A model generated the notes under the pieces. The model was not told where the DNA came from. It saw only the letters and a program-made list of their open reading frames with translations, and searched no databases. Of a stretch of DNA of 64,000 bases, positions 9,233 to 17,641 are shown one piece after another. Position 1 is the stretch's first letter; each line of letters starts with the position of its first letter. The translations under genes and the position numbers were made by a program. This DNA comes from Paenibacillus radicis (ex Gao et al. 2016) (GTDB lineage Bacteria > Bacillota > Bacilli > Paenibacillales > Paenibacillaceae): the NCBI RefSeq assembly GCF_014641555.1, contig NZ_BMHY01000007.1:93760-157759 (forward strand). The letters run 5' to 3'.

Positions 9233-9963
9233 TGCCGGGAACCAACTTTGAAGACTCACTGCGGAGGGAGCCTTATACGGAACCGCGAAGAGTTACGGTC
9301 CAACAAGTTGAGCAGATAAAAGAAAGAGTGGCTCAAGGTGAAAGAAAAAAGAATCATTTCAAATGGCTGATTCCTGTTTTGCTTAGCTTAACTGTCTTAA
9401 TTGGGGTATCCTGGTTCAACTTGCCGTTCATGCAATCACCGAAGGCGGCAGAAAGTAAAGCGATTACGATGCCATCAGAAGAGCGGACCCTAAGAATCAT
9501 TAATAAATTTGATCCTGATAAAACTCGCTCCATTATTCATCAAGAGTTGTTGGATAACCGGCAGATATTAGTGCTCACTAAGGTTATCAAATCAGACGAA
9601 AAAACGACGGTATGGGAAGCCGGGGTTCTAAATGAGGAGGAGGGCAGTCTGAAATGGTTGAAGAAGGGGGAGGTCACAACACCTTTCATTTCCAGAGAAC
9701 AGTATGAGAAGCTCACAGAGAAAGGAGTAACCGACACGTTAACCCATGCTTTTGTTCCGTTAACGAATGCTAACGGCCGAACTCTCGTCATAGGCACGTC
9801 CATCGATCCTCATACAAATTCGATTGACATCACCGATTCTAATAACAACGTATATAAGGCTAGAAAAATACAAGCCAGCTTATTGTGGTATACGTTCCTC
9901 CCAGAAAAACAACAATCTCAATACCGATATGAACCGTCGGAAGAGGTTGTCACTGGAAAATAA
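9229..9963 (+). CDS. Single-pass membrane protein, probable anti-sigma partner
   Basis: A 244-residue protein translationally coupled to the ECF sigma gene. About 45 charged residues precede one transmembrane helix (WLIPVLLSLTVLIGVSWF), and about 180 residues lie outside the membrane. This topology is typical of anti-sigma factors, but no zinc-binding HxxxCxxC motif or named domain is recognisable, so the role rests on position and topology. The first of two consecutive ATGs (9229) is used, after GGAAGGAGG. An in-frame GTG at 9214 lies inside the sigma gene. Confidence 0.7.
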   Translation: MMPGTNFEDSLRREPYTEPRRVTVQQVEQIKERVAQGERKKNHFKWLIPVLLSLTVLIGVSWFNLPFMQSPKAAESKAITMPSEERTLRIINKFDPDKTRSIIHQELLDNRQILVLTKVIKSDEKTTVWEAGVLNEEEGSLKWLKKGEVTTPFISREQYEKLTEKGVTDTLTHAFVPLTNANGRTLVIGTSIDPHTNSIDITDSNNNVYKARKIQASLLWYTFLPEKQQSQYRYEPSEEVVTGK

Positions 9964-10011
9964 AAAGGCAGGCATAGGATCTCAATCTGAGATACTCTGC
10001 CTGCCTTTTCG
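9963..10011. terminator. Bidirectional terminator between converging genes
   Basis: AAAAGGCAGGCA.../...TGCCTGCCTTTT with an inner GATCTCA/TGAGATA helix lies between the membrane protein gene and the oppositely oriented HAD gene. It starts with A-run and ends with T-run. Confidence 0.85.
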
Positions 10012-10022
10012 CTTATAGCAAT

Positions 10023-10823
10023 CTATTCGGCTTGCAGCACGAATTTGTCGATCACATGCTTCACGCCGTCCTCATTGTTGCTGAAGGTCACGTAATTGGC
10101 AAGCTCCTTAAGTGCGGGAACGGCATTGCCCATGGCTACGCCAAGTCCCGCGGCTTCGATCATCTCGCGGTCGTTCCAGGCATCGCCAATGGCAATCGTC
10201 TGCTCGATCGAGCAGCCTAAATGCTCGGCCATAAACCGGAGGGCATGTCCCTTCGTTCCTTCTTTATGTGTGAATTCCAGGTAATGTGCCTTCGACTTTG
10301 TCATATGCACCTTATCGCTGATCAGCGGCTTTAATTCCTCCGCGATTTGATCCAAATAAGCGGGCTCGTCGATCATGAGCAGCTTCGTATTTGGCTTGTC
10401 CAGCAGCGCTTCAACATCGTCGGCAACGACGTAAGGGATTTTGGACAATGCCGAGTAAGCGCGAGCACGGTCATTGTCTTCGGCGACATACAGCACATCA
10501 TCGACATAAAACTGCAGATGCAATCCTTTTTCCTTGGCAAAAGCATACAGCAGTCTCGTGATTTCCGTTGGAACGCTCCGTTCATACAGCACTTGTCCGT
10601 CCAGCAGCGTCTTAACAAGCGATCCTTGATACGTGATAATTGGGACGTTCAGCTGAATCTGGTCGGCAATTTTGCGGGCGGAAGCATACATCCGGCCTGT
10701 AGCAAGCGTAACGGTTACGCCTTGGGCAATGGCTTGCTCAAGTGCGGCTCTTGTTCCTTCCGTCACGATCAGGTCATCATTCAATAGGGTGTCGTCTACA
10801 TCAATAGCAATTAATTTATACAT
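10023..10823 (-). CDS. Cof-type HAD-superfamily sugar-phosphate phosphatase
   Basis: The 266-residue chain has the four HAD motifs: the DVDDTL nucleophile loop at the N-terminus, the T in LATGRMY, the conserved Lys near KAHYLEF/TKGHAL, and GDAWNDREMI as motif IV. A type IIB cap lies between motifs II and III. Family members dephosphorylate sugar phosphates or flavin/pyridoxal phosphates; the substrate here cannot be predicted. The ATG at 10823 directly begins the MYKLIAIDVDDTL block, with GGAGC about 13 nt upstream. Confidence 0.9.
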   Translation of the reverse strand: MYKLIAIDVDDTLLNDDLIVTEGTRAALEQAIAQGVTVTLATGRMYASARKIADQIQLNVPIITYQGSLVKTLLDGQVLYERSVPTEITRLLYAFAKEKGLHLQFYVDDVLYVAEDNDRARAYSALSKIPYVVADDVEALLDKPNTKLLMIDEPAYLDQIAEELKPLISDKVHMTKSKAHYLEFTHKEGTKGHALRFMAEHLGCSIEQTIAIGDAWNDREMIEAAGLGVAMGNAVPALKELANYVTFSNNEDGVKHVIDKFVLQAE

Positions 10824-11025
10824 AAGCGCAGTCTAGCTCCTCTCTCTATAACTAGCCTGATTGTAGCGAAAAATAGGACGGCCTACAAGCCACTGGCTAT
10901 TATAGGGTATAATGAATGCATTGGAATGCAAGCGCACGGATAAGACGATGGCCGCGGCTATTTGCTTCGTCGCCCTCAGGTGAGCTACATTTAGAAGGAC
11001 ATACAAGAACCGGGAGTGACGGAAA

Positions 11026-12441
11026 GTGAAATATTTTACGAATGAAGTGATGAAACAAAGAGCGATCGCGATTGCGGTGTTAGGCGCGGTCGTATTTGCG
11101 GCGGTCGGATTCGGGATCGGATGGCTGTGGATGGGCTATAAGTATCCGATGCTTCGCGAACCCTCTTTCCGCAATTTTGCCGTTTCCTACGAGACGATCA
11201 TGGACGATTATTTGAACGGTGCCAAGGCGGAGGATCTCATTAATGGAGCTTCCCAAGGAATGGTGGCCTCGCTGGAGGACCCTTACTCCAGATATTTGAT
11301 TAAGGAGCAAGGCAATGCCTATACACAGGGCTATGAGGGCGAGTTTTCAGGTGTTGGCATAACGGTCCGGGAAGAGGACGGATTGTTTGTTGTTGGTGCC
11401 TTGACGAAGGGCGCACCTGCGGAGCGGGGCGGCATTAAGCTGCAGGACGCGATCGTTGCAGTGAACGACGAGAAGATGGCCGGCAAAAAATACGAGCAAT
11501 TGATCGGGCTGATGAGGGGCGAAGAAGGTACGGAAGTGAAGCTTACCCTTCAGCGCGGCAATCAGCTGCAGCCCATTGAGGTGAAGCTGATCCGGGAAGC
11601 GATTCCGGTTCACACGGTCACTTCGGAAATGCTGGAGGGCGGGGTAGGCCACATTACGATCAGCCGGTTCGCCCAGAAGACGGGCGATGAATTCGAGACG
11701 GAGGTTGCCAAGCTGCAAAAGCAAGGCATGAACAAGCTGCTGCTCGATATGCGCTCCAACCCTGGAGGCCTGCTGCAATCGACTCTTCAAATCGCCGATA
11801 TCCTCGTACCGAAAGGAAAAACGGTGCTGCAGGTCGTCTATAAAAACGATAAGCGGGTCATTACGTACAAATCCAAGCAGGAGAAGCCTTGGAATATTCC
11901 GATTGCAGTGCTTGTCAACGGCCAATCCGCAAGCGCCAGTGAGGTGCTGACGGCCGCGCTGAAGGAGTCTGCAGGAGCCACGGTAATCGGGGAGAAAACG
12001 TACGGCAAAGGCGTCGTGCAGGCGTTTCAGCAGTTTAAAGACGGCTCGGTGCTCAGCTTGACGGAAGCGCAATGGAAAACGCCTGGCGGTACATGGATTC
12101 ATAAAGCCGGAGTAACACCGGATGTCGTCGTTGCACTCCCGAGCTATGCATCGCTTCGTCCGCTTCCAATCGGAGGCGACATGAAGAAGGGAAGCTATGG
12201 CGAAGATGTGAAGACGCTTCAGACGATGCTGAATGTGCTGGGTTACGCAGATACGGGCCAGCCAGGTCTGTTTGATGCACAGACGGAGCAGGCGCTGCGC
12301 CGCTTCCAGAACGATCAGAAGCTGACGGCAAGCGGCGCATTTAATGATAAGACCGCTTATCGATTGCTTGAAGAGCTGAACAAAAAGCTGGAGCAGGAAG
12401 ACACGCAGTTGAAAAAAGGACTGGATGTGTTGAAAAAATAA
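11026..12441 (+). CDS. S41 carboxy-terminal processing protease with PDZ and peptidoglycan-binding domains
   Basis: A membrane-anchored extracytoplasmic protease of the CtpA/CtpB type. Order of parts: an N-terminal signal anchor (residues 13-37), a PDZ domain (about 95-180), the S41 catalytic domain, and a C-terminal peptidoglycan_binding_1 domain (about 390-445). The catalytic Ser is residue 303 in QSASASEV and the general-base Lys is residue 328 in GEKTYGKG, spaced 25 apart as in known CTPs. The GTG start is preceded by GGGAG. Family members trim envelope or sporulation proteins; the wall-binding domain suggests a cell-wall location. A TATAAT at 10908-10913 may be its -10 element. Confidence 0.93.
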   Translation: MKYFTNEVMKQRAIAIAVLGAVVFAAVGFGIGWLWMGYKYPMLREPSFRNFAVSYETIMDDYLNGAKAEDLINGASQGMVASLEDPYSRYLIKEQGNAYTQGYEGEFSGVGITVREEDGLFVVGALTKGAPAERGGIKLQDAIVAVNDEKMAGKKYEQLIGLMRGEEGTEVKLTLQRGNQLQPIEVKLIREAIPVHTVTSEMLEGGVGHITISRFAQKTGDEFETEVAKLQKQGMNKLLLDMRSNPGGLLQSTLQIADILVPKGKTVLQVVYKNDKRVITYKSKQEKPWNIPIAVLVNGQSASASEVLTAALKESAGATVIGEKTYGKGVVQAFQQFKDGSVLSLTEAQWKTPGGTWIHKAGVTPDVVVALPSYASLRPLPIGGDMKKGSYGEDVKTLQTMLNVLGYADTGQPGLFDAQTEQALRRFQNDQKLTASGAFNDKTAYRLLEELNKKLEQEDTQLKKGLDVLKK

Positions 12442-12464
12442 AGCGGTCATCTTGTCCCCCGCTA

Positions 12465-12493
12465 TTGACAACGGGAATGATAATTAATATCAT
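12465..12493 (+). promoter_or_regulatory. Promoter with embedded Fur box
   Basis: TTGACA (12465-12470), a 17-bp spacer and TATCAT (12488-12493) form a good sigma-A promoter. TGATAAT-T-AATATCA (12478-12492) matches the 7-1-7 Fur box TGATAATnATTATCA at 13 of 14 arm positions and covers the spacer and -10 element, so binding would block RNA polymerase. It faces the small cysteine-protein gene at 12541. Confidence 0.75.
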
Positions 12494-12540
12494 TTGAGTA
12501 ATACACCGTTGAGTTTGCATGCGGTTGCGGGGTGACTGGG

Positions 12541-12765
12541 ATGAAGAAGATCAAGTATTGCTCGCGCAATATGAAGAATAACGGGACAAAGCCTGTCTAT
12601 AAGGCGATGAAGTCGAAATATCCCGAGATTGAGATGAAGAAAAAGGATTGTCTCGGCAACTGCAGGACATGCAAGCACGAGTGTTTCGTGATGATCAAAT
12701 CGGAGACGGTGAAAGCCGATTCCGCCGATAAGCTATATAAACAACTGAAAAGAATGATCGGATAA
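12541..12765 (+). CDS. Small cysteine-rich protein, DUF1450-like, under Fur-type control
   Basis: A 74-residue basic protein with Cys near the N-terminus (KYCSRN) and a cluster DCLGNCRTCKHEC. The spacing resembles the DUF1450 family, whose thioredoxin-like/2Fe-2S-ferredoxin-like fold is of unknown function; this copy has one more Cys than usual members that I recall. A Fur-box promoter lies immediately upstream, so expression is expected under iron starvation, and a ferritin gene follows downstream. The ATG at 12541 follows GGGGTG; an in-frame GTG at 12532 overlaps that site. A metal or Fe-S role is inference. Confidence 0.75.
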   Translation: MKKIKYCSRNMKNNGTKPVYKAMKSKYPEIEMKKKDCLGNCRTCKHECFVMIKSETVKADSADKLYKQLKRMIG

Positions 12766-12775
12766 ATTAACAGGA

Positions 12776-12803
12776 GGGATGGCATTTGCCGTCCCTTTTT
12801 TTT
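12776..12803 (+). terminator. Terminator between the small cysteine protein and ferritin
   Basis: GGGATGGC-ATTT-GCCGTCCC followed by eight T. It separates the Fur-controlled gene from ferritin, so the two are probably separate transcripts. Confidence 0.8.
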
Positions 12804-12848
12804 GTGGTAGAATATAGATAATTCTTGAAAAGATGAGGTGCATAAGCG

Positions 12849-13352
12849 ATGAATGACAAATTAGCAGAAGCTCTAAATGATCAAATGAATTTCGAATTCT
12901 ATTCGGCGCATGTGTATCTTGCAATGGCAGCCTACTGTTCGGCCGAAAGCCTTGAGGGCTTCGCCAACTTCTTTATTATTCAGGCTGAAGAAGAACGTTT
13001 TCACGCGATGAAAATATATAAGTTTCTGAATGACCGTAATCGTCGGGCTACACTGACGGGACTGGGCGATCCGAAAAACGAGTACGCTTCGATGCTGGAT
13101 GCGTTCGAGCACGGTTACGCGCATGAACAGCAAAACACGAAACGGTTCTACGATCTCGCCGATCTGGCATTGAATGATCGTGAGCACGCTACGATGTACT
13201 TCCTGAAATGGTTCATCGACGAGCAGGTAGAGGAAGAATCCTTGTTCGACAGCATCATTCAGAAGCTGAAACGGATTGATAAGGACAGCAATGCTTTCTA
13301 TATGCTGGACGCAGAGTTTGCACAGCGCACATTCGTAGCACCGGCAGAATAA
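12849..13352 (+). CDS. Ferritin
   Basis: A 167-residue non-haem ferritin that oxidises Fe(II) and stores it in a 24-subunit shell. The four-helix bundle pattern is complete, with ferroxidase ligands in NFEFYSAHVYL (Glu17 region), EEERFHAMK (Glu/His pair near residues 50-53), a Glu in HEQQNTKRF and Gln/Glu in DEQVEEESL. The ribosome binding site is GATGAGGTG. No Fur box was seen in its own short leader; ferritins are normally expressed in iron-replete cells, opposite to the upstream Fur-box gene. Confidence 0.95.
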   Translation: MNDKLAEALNDQMNFEFYSAHVYLAMAAYCSAESLEGFANFFIIQAEEERFHAMKIYKFLNDRNRRATLTGLGDPKNEYASMLDAFEHGYAHEQQNTKRFYDLADLALNDREHATMYFLKWFIDEQVEEESLFDSIIQKLKRIDKDSNAFYMLDAEFAQRTFVAPAE

Positions 13353-13369
13353 CTAGACAACGAAGAGAA

Positions 13370-13402
13370 GGGACAGGCTGCAGAGGGCCGGTCCCTTTTT
13401 TT
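13370..13402 (+). terminator. Terminator after ferritin
   Basis: GGGACAGGC and GGCCGGTCCC form an imperfect stem followed by eight T. Confidence 0.8.
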
Positions 13403-13484
13403 TATGCGGAGAGGGGGATTTGAAATTGTTCTATAGTATTCAAAAGTTTGTAGGTTTGCTTTCCTGGCCGTCGGTGTCATCTGT

Positions 13485-13967
13485 TTGTTTGCAGCCAGTC
13501 CATGGGTCGGGGGAGTTCTCTTATTCGGCGGTTTTGTTCTAATATCGCTAGGAGAATTGATTTTATTGTTGAAAGCGATGTATGACCGGCAGTTAGGACT
13601 GCCTCCCAGCAAAGAGCAGCTTCAACGAATCATTCATGCTACTCCCCAATTAGCGGTAACTTCTAGCTCCCTTACGATTTCTCCAGTCGATGGATCAGAG
13701 TATCCAGTAATCGAGTTAGATGGCGAGAAATATGTGCGGGGAAGAGCTTTTGTGCGGTATATGTCGCAGTTTGGAAACCGGTATTCTTTTGAATTTCCCA
13801 ATACCGATAAGCTTGAGCTGCGCTGTTCAGTGGATTACAGTAAGGGCGTTCCGTTATTCGGTTATGAGGAGCAGGTGTTTATCAAGCTGTCGGTGCTGCC
13901 GATTACCTACCGTTTTGAAGCAGAGAGATTGATTGTAGAAGCTTTGGAGCCGGCTCCGCAGCAATAA
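13485..13967 (+). CDS. Unknown membrane protein, probably frameshifted near its start
   Basis: The frame (160 residues from a TTG) begins in the middle of a hydrophobic hairpin (ASPWVGGVLLFGGFVLISLGE) and continues as a soluble domain with no recognised family. No ribosome binding site precedes this TTG. Just upstream, in another frame, GAGGGGGAT precedes TTG at 13420 and reads LKLFYSIQKFVGLL; joining the frames near 13455-13463 gives a natural two-helix start. The pattern fits loss of one base. Either the gene is broken or the sequence has an error here. The stop overlaps an ATG of the next reading frame. Confidence 0.5.
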   Translation: MFAASPWVGGVLLFGGFVLISLGELILLLKAMYDRQLGLPPSKEQLQRIIHATPQLAVTSSSLTISPVDGSEYPVIELDGEKYVRGRAFVRYMSQFGNRYSFEFPNTDKLELRCSVDYSKGVPLFGYEEQVFIKLSVLPITYRFEAERLIVEALEPAPQQ

Positions 13968-14008
13968 TGGTCTCATCACTTATTCTTAATAAATTCCATG
14001 AGGAAGGA

Positions 14009-14422
14009 ATGGCGGCTATTACAGGTTTATTGCGAGGGCAAGTGGCCAAGCTGGCGAACGTACATGCGGAAACCTTAAGGTATTACGAGGAGCTGGGATT
14101 AATTGCTCCGCCGCTGCGTTCCGACTCTGGCTATCGTCTCTACACCGAAGAAGTGCTTGAGCAGTTAGTCCTCATCCAAAATGCTAAATCCTGCGGTTTC
14201 ACGTTGAAAGAGATTCAGAAGGCGTTAGTGAAATCGAAAGAAAACTTAATCGATATTCATGATTTTCTCAAAGTAATTGATGAGAAGACGAATAAAATCC
14301 GCAAGGAAATTGCCCAAAGGGAACAAACGGCAGACATGCTGGAGCAGTTGAGGCAAGATTTGCAGGCCGCAGATAAACATCCCGGAACGCAAGCAACGCT
14401 TCGAGCGCTAAACATGGAGTAG
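14009..14422 (+). CDS. MerR family transcriptional regulator
   Basis: The 137-residue protein has an N-terminal winged helix-turn-helix (VAKLANVHAETLRYYEELGLI, shown in parts: VAKLANVHAETLRYYE and DSGYRLYTEEVLEQL) and a C-terminal coiled coil for dimerisation. There is no conserved metal-binding Cys set, so it is not an obvious metal sensor. The ATG at 14009 follows AGGAAGGA and yields a usual-length protein; an alternative ATG at 13967 overlaps the upstream stop and would add 14 residues. It probably controls the adjacent hydrolase gene. Confidence 0.88.
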   Translation: MAAITGLLRGQVAKLANVHAETLRYYEELGLIAPPLRSDSGYRLYTEEVLEQLVLIQNAKSCGFTLKEIQKALVKSKENLIDIHDFLKVIDEKTNKIRKEIAQREQTADMLEQLRQDLQAADKHPGTQATLRALNME

Positions 14423-14488
14423 CAGATGGACTTGACTTTGTACCCCGCTACAGGCTTTAAACTAGCCTTATTCCCTGTAGGAGGTACA

Positions 14489-15421
14489 ATGATGAACAAG
14501 ACGAGTAAGGAACAGCTTGCCGCAATTAAACAGTACTTGAAGCAAAACAACCGGTTTGAAAATAAAACCGTAAGTGAGATCAGGCAGCAAATGGCGGCGT
14601 CCGCAGCTCAGATTCCCCATCCTGACCATGTTACCATCCGTAAGGAAAAAATCGGGGAGCTGATAGCCGAGTGGATCATCCCTGAAAACCTTTCTTCGAA
14701 TGAGGAGAAGCAGGCCATTATTTATTATCATGGAGGAGGATTTATCGCGGGCACTTGCGAAGCTTATCGCGATCTAGGTGCGAGAATTGCAACAGCAGGC
14801 GGCATTAAAGTGCTGATCGTGGAGTACCGGCTGGCTCCGGAGCATCTCTACCCGGCTGCTAATGAGGACTGCCTGAGTACGTACCGCAGGCTCATCGAGG
14901 ACGGATATAAGCCATCAAACCTTATATTAGGCGGCGATTCTGTCGGAGCAAGTCTTGCACTCATGACACTCCTGTCATTGCGGGACAATAGCGAAGAGAT
15001 GCCGGCAGGAGCTTTTTTATTGTCGCCTCACAGCGACCTTGTCCATTTGGATGGGGAGTCGTATCGTACGAGGGCTGAGCTTGATCCCACAGGGAGTCTG
15101 GAGGCAAACACTGCCCTATTGGATGCCTATTTAGGCGGCCATTCTCATAAACCAATTCCTCTGCTTTCGCCATTAAGAATGGATCTGTCAGGGCTGCCTC
15201 CTTTATTGATTCAGGCAGGGAATGATGAGGTGCTGCTAAGTGATGCGATAAGGCTGGCTGATCGGGCAAGAGCGGTGGATGTTACGGTAGAGCTGGAGAT
15301 ATGGGAGGATATGTGGAGTGTGTTTCAGCTTCTCGCTTATATGCTCCCGGAGGCTCAACAAGCTATTCATAACATTGGCCGGTTCGTGCGAACGGTGTTC
15401 CAGAGAACCGGCCAAGCTTAA
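14489..15421 (+). CDS. Alpha/beta hydrolase of the HSL family with altered catalytic triad
   Basis: A 310-residue relative of hormone-sensitive-lipase-type esterases (epsilon-lactone hydrolase/acetyl-hydrolase type). The oxyanion motif HGGG (YHGGGFIAGT), the nucleophile elbow GGDSVGAS and the acid residue in GNDEVLLSDA are present. The usual catalytic His, expected in the C-terminal W-x-x-M-W-H-V-F pattern, is Ser here (WEDMWSVFQ, Ser277). The start at 14489 has a strong TAGGAGGT site. It lies 66 bp after the MerR gene and is probably cotranscribed with it. Whether it is active is doubtful. Confidence 0.85.
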   Translation: MMNKTSKEQLAAIKQYLKQNNRFENKTVSEIRQQMAASAAQIPHPDHVTIRKEKIGELIAEWIIPENLSSNEEKQAIIYYHGGGFIAGTCEAYRDLGARIATAGGIKVLIVEYRLAPEHLYPAANEDCLSTYRRLIEDGYKPSNLILGGDSVGASLALMTLLSLRDNSEEMPAGAFLLSPHSDLVHLDGESYRTRAELDPTGSLEANTALLDAYLGGHSHKPIPLLSPLRMDLSGLPPLLIQAGNDEVLLSDAIRLADRARAVDVTVELEIWEDMWSVFQLLAYMLPEAQQAIHNIGRFVRTVFQRTGQA

Positions 15422-15452
15422 TCATTATAAAGTAGTAATCTTGGTATGAGTG

Positions 15453-17534
15453 CTATTCATAAGCGGACAATAAGAACGGTGAAACGGCAGCCGGCTTGCC
15501 GCGATAATAGGCGGGGGAGCTGATATACAGCTCTTCCTGCGCCCGGGTAACGGCAACGTATGCAAGACGCCTTTCTTCCTCCAGCGCGGCCTCCGCCTTG
15601 TTGTCGCCTGCTTGCAGGACGCTGCGGTCGCTGTTCTTGTCGGCAGACAATGCTGAGCTGTGGGGCAAAATGCCCTCCGAGACGCCGCATACGAAGACGA
15701 CCGGAAATTCGAGACCCTTCGACTTGTGGATCGTCATAAAGTTGACAGCATCGGCGTTGCGCGGGTCAAGCTTTAACAGCTTCATTTCCTCATGCTTGGC
15801 TGCAATCTCATCGATAAAAGCGAGAAAAGGCTCAATGCGCTCGAATCGTTTGGCCGCCGCTTCCAGCTCATCGAGCATTTCCTTCAGCGATTCCTTGTGT
15901 TCTGTTAGCGCGGCTTGACCTTTATTCGCTTCCAGGTACTGATCATAGAAGCTTGTCCGCAGAAGTTTAATAGCCGCTTCAGGCCGCATCGCCGCCAGCG
16001 AACGAATCAGCTTAATCCGCTCTTTGATTTTCTCTTTATGAAATTCCTTAATCATCGGAAAACGGGTCAAATGAATGAGCGGCCATTTTTTCGCCTGTTT
16101 TTTCTCTTCGTTCCAGATAAAGGCCATCGCCTGATCCGGCTTCACGTACATCGTCGCCAGCATAGCTTCCATGGCATCAAAATTACGCCGTTCGATAGAA
16201 AGGCGCAGGTGAGCGATGACGGGACGAACGATGCCCTGCTCATAAAAGGAATCTCCGCCGCCATAGTCGATAAACGGCACTTGGCGGATGACAAGCTGAT
16301 CGAACACGGCGCGGCTGCTGCTCGCTGTCCGGAACAGAACCGCTATATCGCCGTAACTGCAATTGCCTTTGGCCTGCTTGGCGATAATGGTGTTCACGAT
16401 CAGCTCCGCTTCATCGTCGGAGTTGCCCGGACGCGCAAAGACCGGCGGCGCGCCATGCGGTTTGGCGGTTTGCAGCGTCTTGCTTCGCCGCTGTTTGTTG
16501 TGACGAATAATCGCGTTTCCGAGACCAACGATTCCAGAGCCGGAGCGGTAGTTGACGTCGAGGACGACGCTGCGGGCACCGGGAAACTGCTGCTCAAAGT
16601 TCAGTATATAATCGTTGCGAGCGCCGTTGAATGAATAGATGGTCTGATCGTCATCACCAACAACCATTAAGTTGCGACTGGGCTCGACGAGCAATTTAAT
16701 GAGTGCGTACTGCACTTTATTCGTATCTTGAAACTCGTCGATCATAACGTAACGGAAGCGGTTTTGGAGCGATTGAAGCAGCCGTTCTTCCCGAAGCAGC
16801 AGCTTGTACGCTTCCAGCAGCATATCGTCGTAATCGATGAGATGCGCTTCGCTTTTCCAAGCTTCATAGCTCAGAAACAACTGCTTAAGCTGCCGCTGCT
16901 CCTCGTCGCCTTCCGGGAGATCCTGCGCTTCGATCATTTCAAGCTTGTATGCGGATAACATAGCAATCAAGGTTTCAGCCTGGTACGTCTCATGCAAATT
17001 CCGCTCGCGCAGCAGCTTTTTGAAAAACAGCTGTTTGCGTCCGGTCTCTCCGAGAATAGCTTGTTTATATCCGCTGCGCCGAAGCAGCAGCAGGCAAAAA
17101 GCATGGAAGGTCCGCGCTTCAATAGCTGATGCCGCATGATCGCCGATATTTGGCAGCTTGGCAATACGCTCGCGCATTTCTTCCGCGGCTTTCTTGGAGA
17201 AGGTCATCATCAGCAGCCGGTGGGGTTGTACGCTGCGAACGGATAGCAAATAGCCAGCGCGGCATACAAGCACTGAAGTTTTGCCAGATCCGGCTCCGGC
17301 AATCGTCAGAAGCGGCCCGTCGTGATGACGGACGGCAGCAATTTGCCGTGCATTGAGCTGAATGCCATGCGCCTCCAACGAACGGAAATAGGATGCATCG
17401 CTTTCTGTTGGGGCGACCAGCTCTGTGCTGGTGTCGGCCGATGCCCTTACGGCAGCAGGGAAGTTTTTATTCACAATGCCTATTGGACGTTTAAAATAAG
17501 TATAATTGTTTGTCCCTTTTTGATTCGTTGTCAT
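15453..17534 (-). CDS. UvrD/PcrA-like superfamily 1 DNA helicase
   Basis: ATP-dependent 3'-5' DNA helicase of the UvrD/Rep type. Motifs seen in order: Q motif and NARQIAAVRHH, Walker A AGAGSGKTS, DYDDMLLEA, Walker B IDEFQDTN, motif III GDDDQTIYSFNGA, motif IV NYRSGSG, motif V TIHKSKGLEFPVVFV and motif VI RLAYVAVTRAQEEL. From the ATG at 17534 it has 693 residues, slightly shorter than PcrA. That start is preferred because AGGTG lies 9 nt upstream; the frame extends another 219 nt into non-homologous sequence. It is probably an auxiliary helicase rather than the PcrA ortholog. Confidence 0.92.
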   Translation of the reverse strand: MTTNQKGTNNYTYFKRPIGIVNKNFPAAVRASADTSTELVAPTESDASYFRSLEAHGIQLNARQIAAVRHHDGPLLTIAGAGSGKTSVLVCRAGYLLSVRSVQPHRLLMMTFSKKAAEEMRERIAKLPNIGDHAASAIEARTFHAFCLLLLRRSGYKQAILGETGRKQLFFKKLLRERNLHETYQAETLIAMLSAYKLEMIEAQDLPEGDEEQRQLKQLFLSYEAWKSEAHLIDYDDMLLEAYKLLLREERLLQSLQNRFRYVMIDEFQDTNKVQYALIKLLVEPSRNLMVVGDDDQTIYSFNGARNDYILNFEQQFPGARSVVLDVNYRSGSGIVGLGNAIIRHNKQRRSKTLQTAKPHGAPPVFARPGNSDDEAELIVNTIIAKQAKGNCSYGDIAVLFRTASSSRAVFDQLVIRQVPFIDYGGGDSFYEQGIVRPVIAHLRLSIERRNFDAMEAMLATMYVKPDQAMAFIWNEEKKQAKKWPLIHLTRFPMIKEFHKEKIKERIKLIRSLAAMRPEAAIKLLRTSFYDQYLEANKGQAALTEHKESLKEMLDELEAAAKRFERIEPFLAFIDEIAAKHEEMKLLKLDPRNADAVNFMTIHKSKGLEFPVVFVCGVSEGILPHSSALSADKNSDRSVLQAGDNKAEAALEEERRLAYVAVTRAQEELYISSPAYYRGKPAAVSPFLLSAYE

Positions 17535-17641
17535 ATTGTTAATCACCTGTGCTTGATTATAGCATGATAGACAAGTGTGTATCGCGGTAAAATAGAACAA
17601 AACATCATTGGTTTTTAGCAGAAGAAGGAGGCAGTGTACAA

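Noticed and set aside
12827..12848. PerR- or Fur-type box directly before ferritin
   Set aside because: Only a weak AGAAT...ATTCT dyad is present; it does not match either consensus well enough.
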